19,316 nucleotides of DNA from JAAYZQ01 sp034428935 (GTDB lineage Bacteria > Chloroflexota > Anaerolineae > JAAYZQ01): positions 1-19,316 of the forward strand of contig DAOUHB010000017.1 of NCBI GenBank assembly GCA_034428935.1, read 5' to 3'. Below, in pieces: positions 15,037-19,316 of the stretch; positions within the stretch are counted from its first letter, which is position 1; every line of letters starts with the position of its first letter. The notes beneath the pieces were generated by a model. That model was not told the DNA's origin. It did no database searches and saw nothing but the letters and a program-made list of their open reading frames with translations. The translations under genes and the position numbers were made by a program.

Positions 15037-16311
15037 ATGATGGAACGATTTGTCATCGAGGGGGGCGTTCCCCTCAATGGTACGGTGATGCCGAGCGGCA
15101 ACAAGAACGCCGCGCTGCCGATCCTGGCGGCGACGCTGCTCACAGATAGGCCGGTTACCCTGCACAATCTGCCCAACATCGGGGACGTGCGCATCATGCT
15201 CGAGATCCTGGAAGACCTGGGAGCGAGCGTGGAGCGCCACGGGAACCACTCGGTCACGATCCAGGTGGGAAAGGCCCGCTCCTCGCCCGACCCACGGCTC
15301 TTTGGGGAAATCCGGGGCTCCATGACGCTCCTGGGCCCCCTCCTGGCCCGGACGGGGCGCGTGGAGCTTTCGCTGCCGGGCGGAGACCGTATCGGGCGGC
15401 GGCGCATCGACACCCACCTGCTGGCGATGGGCGCCCTGGGCGCCCGGGTCAAGCACAACGATCGCCTCGCCATAGAAGGTCCCGTGCTCCGCGGCACCGA
15501 CGTCTGGCTGGACGAGGCCAGCGTCACCGGCACGGAGAATGCGGTCATGGCGGCCTGCCTGGCCCGGGGCGAGACGGTCATCCGCAACGCGGCCTCGGAG
15601 CCCCACGTGCAGGAGCTGTGCCACTTCTTGCGCAGCATGGGGGCCGAGATCGAGGGCATCGGCTCCAACGTGCTGCGCATCCAGGGCAAGGAGCGCCTGG
15701 AGGGCGGCGAGTGCACCATCGGCCCCGACTTTATGGAGGTGGGCAGCTTGATCGGGCTGGCGGCCGTGACCGGTGGCGAGATCCTCATCAAGAACGCCGC
15801 TCCCGCGCACCTGGGCATGATCCGCATGGTCTTTGAGCGGCTGGGGGTGCGGTGCCAGGTCCAGGGCGAGGACGTCCTGGTGCCCGCCGGCCAGGACCTG
15901 GCGGTGGTGGACGACCTGGGCGGCGCCGTGCCCAAGATCGACGACGCCCCGTGGCCGGGCTTTCCCAGCGACCTGATGAGCATCGCCCTGGTGGTGGCCA
16001 CCCAGGCGCGAGGCACCGTCCTGATCCACGAGAAGATGTTTGACAGCCGGCTCTATTTCGTCGACCGGCTCATCGCCATGGGAGCGCGCATTATTCTGTG
16101 CGACCCCCATCGCGCCGTGGTCGTCGGCCCGGCACAGCTCCACGCCGAAACGCTGACCAGCCCCGATATCCGCGCCGGAATGGCCCTGCTCATCGCCGCC
16201 ATGTGCGCCCGGGGCGAGAGCGTCGTCCAGAACATCAGCCAGATCGACCGCGGCTACGAGCGCATCGAGACCAAGCTCCAGGCCCTGGGGGCACGGATCG
16301 AGAGAGTGTGA
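15037..16311 (+). CDS. murA: UDP-N-acetylglucosamine 1-carboxyvinyltransferase, Asp-type
   Basis: This 424-residue enzyme makes the first committed step of peptidoglycan synthesis, transferring enolpyruvate from PEP to UDP-GlcNAc. It has the two inverse alpha/beta domains of the EPSP-synthase fold. Lys23-Asn24 in SGNKNAALPILAATLL, RGSMTLLGPLLARTG (93-107), the active-site loop LPGGDRIGRRRIDTHL (113-128) and GFPSDLMSIALVVAT follow the family. The loop residue that is normally Cys115 in E. coli is Asp117 here, as in mycobacterial MurA; this substitution is known to prevent fosfomycin alkylation. GGGAG at 15029-15033 lies 3 nt before the first ATG and 6 nt before the second (15040), so 15040 may be the true start. 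EPSP synthase is excluded by the MurA-type loop. Confidence 0.92.
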   Translation: MMERFVIEGGVPLNGTVMPSGNKNAALPILAATLLTDRPVTLHNLPNIGDVRIMLEILEDLGASVERHGNHSVTIQVGKARSSPDPRLFGEIRGSMTLLGPLLARTGRVELSLPGGDRIGRRRIDTHLLAMGALGARVKHNDRLAIEGPVLRGTDVWLDEASVTGTENAVMAACLARGETVIRNAASEPHVQELCHFLRSMGAEIEGIGSNVLRIQGKERLEGGECTIGPDFMEVGSLIGLAAVTGGEILIKNAAPAHLGMIRMVFERLGVRCQVQGEDVLVPAGQDLAVVDDLGGAVPKIDDAPWPGFPSDLMSIALVVATQARGTVLIHEKMFDSRLYFVDRLIAMGARIILCDPHRAVVVGPAQLHAETLTSPDIRAGMALLIAAMCARGESVVQNISQIDRGYERIETKLQALGARIERV

Positions 16312-16372
16312 CGCCAGGCAACAGAACCGCCTTGCAGCAACCTTGCATGGGCACATAGGCCTATATACCCTC

Positions 16373-16401
16373 TTGCCAACGGGGCGTGGGCATGATACAA
16401 T
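16373..16401 (+). promoter_or_regulatory. Promoter of the Yip1-family gene
   Basis: TTGCCA at 16373-16378 and TACAAT at 16396-16401 are separated by 17 bp. The predicted start is near 16408, leaving about 235 nt before the GTG at 16643. Confidence 0.7.
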
Positions 16402-16407
16402 GAGGCC

Positions 16408-16642
16408 GGCAGTTCATTTCCTGGAAGGTGCGCAACCAGGCCGGACCATTTGCGTAAAGGGATTGAAGCCACGTTGCCAGTGGCCCGTAAGCCGGGCGCA
16501 TCGCCCACCGGAGAGGCCAACTCCCGGCGGGCATCACCCTGCTCGGACAGGTGAAAGGAGGTGGCCTCAGCACACACAGTAGGACCGCATCAACCCCAGT
16601 TGCTGGTGGTGAAACCTCGTTCAGAAAGCAAAGGAGGCACAA
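16408..16642 (+). other. Long structured leader of the Yip1-family gene
   Basis: This leader of about 235 nt holds no convincing gene. It contains an imperfect stem around 16503-16530 and a consensus Shine-Dalgarno copy, AAAGGAGGT at 16554-16562, that has no usable start codon at the right distance. A second one, AAGGAGG at 16631-16637, serves the gene. The duplicated ribosome site suggests either a regulatory RNA or a lost small frame. I recognise no known riboswitch. Confidence 0.4.
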
Positions 16643-17179
16643 GTGTTCGACCGTATTCTGCGCGCCATTCGTCTGGATCCAACCGTCTATCGGGAGATTG
16701 CCGAAGACGAGGGAGCCATGAGCCAGGCGGCCATCATCGTGGTGGTCGTTAGCCTGCTGTCGGCCATCGGCAGCAGCGTCGGGACCGGAAACTTTATCGT
16801 GAGCATGCTGGTGAGCTGGATCACTTCCATTGTCATCGGCTGGATCGTCTGGGCAGCCCTGACCTATTTCGTCGGGAGCAAGCTGTTCCAGGGCCGGAGC
16901 AGCATTCCCGAAATGATGCGCGTGTTGGGCTTTGCCAGCGCGCCCCGGCTGTTGGGCATTTTTGGCGTCATCCCCTGCCTGGGCTGGATTGCAGCCCTCG
17001 CCGGCGCCATCCTGGCCCTTGTCGCAGGCTTTTTTGCCGTCCGCGAGTCGATGGAGTTTGACAGCAGCAAGGCCCTCCTGACAATGCTCATCAGTTGGGT
17101 CATCTCGTTCGCCATCACCTTTGCCATCGGGCTTCTCGTCGGTGGCGGCGCGGTCGCCACGGGGGTATTGGGCGGCTAG
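16643..17179 (+). CDS. Yip1-domain membrane protein
   Basis: This 178-residue integral membrane protein is of the bacterial Yip1/DUF1282 type. A short N-terminal MFDRILRAIRLDPTVYREI motif is typical of the family and is followed by about five hydrophobic segments: roughly 29-47, 50-75, 91-116 (with SAPRLLGIFGVIPCLGW), 117-132 and 145-175. The function in bacteria is unknown; eukaryotic relatives act in vesicle traffic. The start is GTG, with AAGGAGG 5 nt upstream. It is a single gene with its own promoter. Confidence 0.85.
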   Translation: MFDRILRAIRLDPTVYREIAEDEGAMSQAAIIVVVVSLLSAIGSSVGTGNFIVSMLVSWITSIVIGWIVWAALTYFVGSKLFQGRSSIPEMMRVLGFASAPRLLGIFGVIPCLGWIAALAGAILALVAGFFAVRESMEFDSSKALLTMLISWVISFAITFAIGLLVGGGAVATGVLGG

Positions 17180-17195
17180 GACATTTCTTTACAAG

Positions 17196-17244
17196 CTGAA
17201 CGGGGGCCGCGCCTGAGCTTGGGCAGGCCCCCGTCGTCGTTCAG
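17196..17244. terminator. Bulged hairpin between the Yip1 gene and the hydrolase remnant
   Basis: Positions 17196-17201 pair with 17239-17244, and 17202-17208 pair with 17226-17232, giving a 13-bp stem interrupted by a 6-nt bulge on the right side. It lies 16 bp after the Yip1 stop and between converging frames. No clear T-tract is present on the plus strand. Confidence 0.5.
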
Positions 17245-17266
17245 TGGCGGCGCGCAGGAGTCTCCC

Positions 17267-17462
17267 TCAGACGCGGTACGACTCGCCAGGCTGCAGGATG
17301 ACCACGCGGGCGGGCGTCTCGGCTTCCACCCGGCGGGCAAAGCTGCCGGGGTCCTGGCGGATGAGATCGAACGTATCGTAAGGGATCGATCATCAGGCGT
17401 GTGCGGTCGACGACGATGCTGAAGCAGGCGTGGCTGTGATAGGTAATCTCGATAACAGACAT
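17267..17462 (-). pseudogene. Internally deleted remnant of a UPF0173 metal-dependent hydrolase
   Basis: The first ~27 codons from the ATG at 17462 read MSVIEITYHSHACFSIVVDR then TRLMIDP, the typical start of metallo-beta-lactamase-fold UPF0173 proteins. A +1 frame from about 17380 to the TGA at 17267-17269 reads PYDTFDLIRQDPGSFARRVE, then AETPARVVILQPGESYRV, the typical end of the same family (usually HYNTFPLIxQDPxxF...VxxLxPGE). About 150 central residues, including the zinc-binding HxHxDH motif, are missing, and the two ends are out of frame. The promoter at 17496-17524 and the GGAGG ribosome site 7 nt before the ATG are intact. If still read in the original frame, the product would be 73 residues ending at 17241. 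Confidence 0.8.
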
Positions 17463-17495
17463 GGACGCACCTCCCCTTTAGGATACTGGTGTAGC

Positions 17496-17524
17496 ATTAT
17501 AGCACATTCCCTGGGATCCGGCAA
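17496..17524 (-). promoter_or_regulatory. Promoter of the hydrolase remnant
   Basis: On the minus strand, TTGCCG (17524-17519) and a perfect TATAAT (17501-17496) are separated by 17 bp, with a leader of about 28 nt. It looks fully functional although the gene is broken. Confidence 0.7.
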
Positions 17525-17550
17525 CGCGCCGCGCTGGCACCCCGGGGTTG

Positions 17551-17579
17551 TTGCCAAGTCGACATTCTAGCCTTACAAG
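17551..17579 (+). promoter_or_regulatory. Probable promoter of the sortase gene
   Basis: TTGCCA at 17551-17556 and TACAAG at 17574-17579 are separated by 17 bp. It diverges from the remnant's promoter, 26 bp away. The leader to the TTG start at 17686 would be about 100 nt. Confidence 0.5.
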
Positions 17580-17685
17580 CTCCTGGCGGATCTGCCGATC
17601 CCGCCGGAGCACGCGTGAATTGTCAAGGGATCTTGCAACAACCCTGCTGGCATCCGGCCCGTTGCCTCCCGTCAGGAGATCGTAC

Positions 17686-18552
17686 TTGACGAACAATGCT
17701 CCGGCCCTTTCCAGGGCCCTGACCATGATCGGCGCGCTGATGATTCTGGCCGGCCTGGGCTGGGGTAGCAGGAGGCTGGCTTCCGCCCCACCGCCGCCCA
17801 CCATCTCGGACGCCGGTGCCGTGGTCGTGGCCGTGACGGTCCGCGTGGAGCGAGTACCCGCCATAGCCACGATCACACCCACCGCGCCCAACGTGCCGCG
17901 TTTCATGCCTGGCCCGCCAGACGCCGGGGAATACCGGCTGCGCACCTTGCCCGAGCTGGCTCCCGAGGAGCCCACGCCGCGGCCCACGCGCCCGACGGCG
18001 ACACCCCTGCCCCCCACACCCAGCCCGACGCCGACGCCATCGGGCCCGGCGCCGGCCGCCGAGCCGCCGGCGCGCATCGTTGCGCCCGACATCGCCCTCG
18101 ATGCCGACGTGGTGCCCATGACCTGGGAAATGGTGGATCGCCGCGGGGTGATGATCTCCGAGTGGATCGTGCCCGCCAACGCCGCCGGCTGGCACGCCAA
18201 CTCGGCCCTGCCGGGCAACGACGAGAACGTGGTCCTCTCGGGGCATAACAACATCGACGGCAAGGTGTTCCGCTACCTGGTGGACCTGGAACCGGGCAAC
18301 AAGGTGACCATCTATGCCGGGGAGGTGGCCTACGAGTACACGGTCACCGAGAAGTATATCCTGAAAGAAGCCGGCATGCCCGTCGAGGTGCGGCAGAAGA
18401 ACGCCCAGTGGATGATGCCCGCCGGCGAGGAACGGCTGACCCTGGTGACCTGCTGGCCCTACGAGTGGCCGGGCAACAGCCACCGCGTCATCGTCGTCGC
18501 CCGCCCCAGCGACTACTTTGAGGCGCTGGCCGGCGAGCTGGACCTCCAGTAA
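17686..18552 (+). CDS. Membrane-anchored sortase
   Basis: This 288-residue sortase-family transpeptidase is anchored by one N-terminal segment (about residues 14-30). A Thr/Pro-rich spacer (about 93-126, PTPRPTRPTATPLPPTPSPT) precedes the catalytic domain (about 130-278). The family triad is visible: His187 in VVLSGHNN, Cys256 in LTLVTCWPY and Arg267 in SHRVIVVARP. Sortases cleave a C-terminal signal and join the protein to the envelope; the class cannot be set with confidence. I chose the TTG at 17686 because AGGAGA at 17674-17679 is 6 nt upstream and it gives a normal signal anchor; an ATG at 17725 is the alternative. No protein in the window ends with a canonical LPxTG-membrane helix-Arg tail. 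Confidence 0.87.
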   Translation: MTNNAPALSRALTMIGALMILAGLGWGSRRLASAPPPPTISDAGAVVVAVTVRVERVPAIATITPTAPNVPRFMPGPPDAGEYRLRTLPELAPEEPTPRPTRPTATPLPPTPSPTPTPSGPAPAAEPPARIVAPDIALDADVVPMTWEMVDRRGVMISEWIVPANAAGWHANSALPGNDENVVLSGHNNIDGKVFRYLVDLEPGNKVTIYAGEVAYEYTVTEKYILKEAGMPVEVRQKNAQWMMPAGEERLTLVTCWPYEWPGNSHRVIVVARPSDYFEALAGELDLQ

Positions 18553-18553
18553 A

Positions 18554-18580
18554 CCCTCGCCGGCGCCGCCGGCCAGAGGG
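18554..18580. terminator. Weak hairpin between converging genes
   Basis: CCCTC at 18554-18558 pairs with GAGGG at 18576-18580, enclosing GCCGGC at 18559-18564 paired with 18568-18573 and leaving a 2-nt bulge. It lies between the sortase stop (18552) and the stop at 18592. There is no T-tract. Confidence 0.35.
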
Positions 18581-18591
18581 GGCGGCAGGCG

Positions 18592-18822
18592 TCAGGGCTC
18601 GTCGCCGCGGACCCACAACTCCATGAGGCGCAGGATGAGCCACAGCAGGCCGCCGATGGCGACGATCGCGAGGAAGCAGCTCACGGCCACGATGGCGGCA
18701 CTACGCCCGTAGAACAGCCAGATCAGGCCCCCGCCGACCAACACCAGGACAAGGGCGCCGCCCAGGATAAGCCGCACCTGGGTCCCTCGCCAATGTCCCC
18801 CGGGTGTGAATCGTCCTTTCAT
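18592..18822 (-). CDS. Small two-helix membrane protein
   Basis: This 76-residue protein of unknown function has two hydrophobic helices at about 17-38 (VRLILGGALVLVLVGGGLIW) and 43-68 (AAIVAVSCFLAIVAIGGLLW), joined by a short FYGRSA loop. The N-terminus is basic and the C-terminus acidic. The ATG at 18822 has GGAGG about 11 nt upstream. A longer frame to 18954 exists but would run through the DnaA-box region and has no ribosome site, so I rejected it. The gene lies between the sortase and the candidate origin and may be transcribed from within the origin region. Confidence 0.7.
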   Translation of the reverse strand: MKGRFTPGGHWRGTQVRLILGGALVLVLVGGGLIWLFYGRSAAIVAVSCFLAIVAIGGLLWLILRLMELWVRGDEP

Positions 18823-18854
18823 GGTCGCTGCCGCCTCCGGGCCGGTCGCCAGCC

Positions 18855-19172
18855 TGTGGATAACTCGGGCAAAACGGTGGAAAACCGGCCGGACCTGTGG
18901 ACAATCCCGTGGATAATGACCCCCTTTTCTCTGGATAACCTGGCTCCTATCCACAGCCCCCCGGCTGAAGCAGCCACGGGGCTCAAGATGAGCACCGTTT
19001 CCTCGCTTCTATCCACAGCTTTGTGCGCGCCCGCCCGGACAGAAGTAGTGGGCTCGGCCAGAAGAACCACAAGGTCTAGAGCCTGGCCGGCCGCCTTCGC
19101 CGGTTATCCACATATCCACCGTGCCTACTACTACGACTAAGATCTAATTCCTATTCAAGGATATGTGGAAAC
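18855..19172. other. Candidate replication origin: cluster of DnaA boxes
   Basis: The consensus 9-mer TTATCCACA or its complement occurs perfectly at 18855-18863 (complement) and 19104-19112. One-mismatch copies lie at 18896-18904, 18908-18916 and 18930-18938 (complement orientation) and at 18947-18955 and 19009-19017 (forward). Weaker two-mismatch copies lie at 18876-18884, 19112-19120 and 19164-19172. An AT-rich stretch at 19138-19180 could be the unwinding element. The 351-bp gap holds no gene. Boxes in the left half point one way and those in the right half the other. No dnaA or dnaN is in the window, so this could also be a DnaA-titrating site. Confidence 0.7.
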
Positions 19173-19173
19173 T

Positions 19174-19316
19174 CTATTCTTTCCAGATCCGCGACTCGTT
19201 GATGTGCATCTTGTTAACGTATGCCGACTCCAGGTCGATGCCCGCATAGTTGGCCAGCTTGAGGAGGTAGGCCATGCAATCGGCCAGCTCCGACTCCAGG
19301 TTTTCGCGGCGCGCGG
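19174..19316 (-). CDS. MazG-like nucleotide pyrophosphohydrolase, C-terminal part
   Basis: The frame enters from the right edge and ends at TAG 19176-19174, giving 46 visible residues. ENLESELADCMAYLLKLANY then AGIDLESAYVNKMHINESR matches the end of all-alpha MazG/dCTPase-type NTP pyrophosphohydrolases (usual pattern ELADVLxYLLRLAxxxGIDLExAxxxKxxxNxxR). Such enzymes clear non-canonical nucleotides. The metal-binding E-x-x-E-x-x-D-type helix is partly visible as ESELADCM. The N-terminus lies outside the window. Stop and candidate origin are adjacent. Confidence 0.75.
   Translation of the reverse strand, partial: ARRENLESELADCMAYLLKLANYAGIDLESAYVNKMHINESRIWKE

Noticed and set aside
16401..16582. 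60-codon frame in the Yip1 leader
   Set aside because: Its ATG overlaps the -10 hexamer of the promoter, so it would not be in the transcript, and it lacks a ribosome site.
17548..17685. Longer sortase start at TTG 17548
   Set aside because: The extra 46 residues are basic and unstructured, the start overlaps the probable -35 box and no ribosome site precedes it; 17686 has AGGAGA at 6 nt.
18823..18954. N-terminal extension of the small membrane protein to 18954
   Set aside because: It would code through several DnaA boxes, gives an atypical hydrophilic extension before the first helix and has no ribosome site.

Overview
The window is a GC-rich bacterial chromosome segment. It has no rRNA, tRNA, insertion sequence or CRISPR array that I can see. 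Several traits suggest the phylum Chloroflexota (Anaerolineae/Caldilineae-like): threonine/proline-rich linkers behind a lipobox or membrane anchor, secreted proteins ending in a YLP-type tail, an orphan Drg-like TGS GTPase, and an Asp-type MurA. This assignment is inference from gene style, not from a marker gene.

Layout. Positions 1-5541 are a cell-surface region: a lipoprotein with a TDTP-repeat stalk and a LamG/DUF1080-like domain (+), a parallel beta-helix protein with a DUF11 domain (-), and a secreted papain-family protease carrying an N-terminal chagasin-like inhibitor domain (+). The last two are transcribed divergently from promoters 35 bp apart and share a C-terminal YLP tail. Positions 5559-5708 hold an island of direct and inverted repeats. 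Positions 5820-9719 encode a TGS GTPase, a SAM-dependent methyltransferase and a GH13 alpha-glucan branching-type enzyme, ending at a strong hairpin. Positions 9789-10380 are less GC-rich and hold a small DUF4177-like gene on the minus strand.

Positions 10388-13949 hold a histidine/aromatic ammonia-lyase-family gene followed 5 bp later by a CYTH-like gene (+). These converge on a methyltransferase and a formiminotransferase-cyclodeaminase-type protein (-). The lyase and the cyclodeaminase are steps of histidine breakdown, but no hutU, hutI or hutG lies between them. Positions 14149-16311 encode a SAM hydrolase (DUF62) and a MurA with Asp in place of the catalytic Cys. Then come a Yip1-family membrane protein behind a roughly 240-nt leader, the internally deleted remnant of a UPF0173 metallo-hydrolase, a sortase and a small two-helix membrane protein.

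The right end (18855-19172) carries a dense cluster of DnaA boxes, two perfect and five with one mismatch, next to an AT-rich stretch: a candidate replication origin. A MazG-like gene runs off the window edge.

About ten promoters can be read directly. Most fit TTGnnn - 17 bp - TAnAAT, and they helped choose start codons for several genes.
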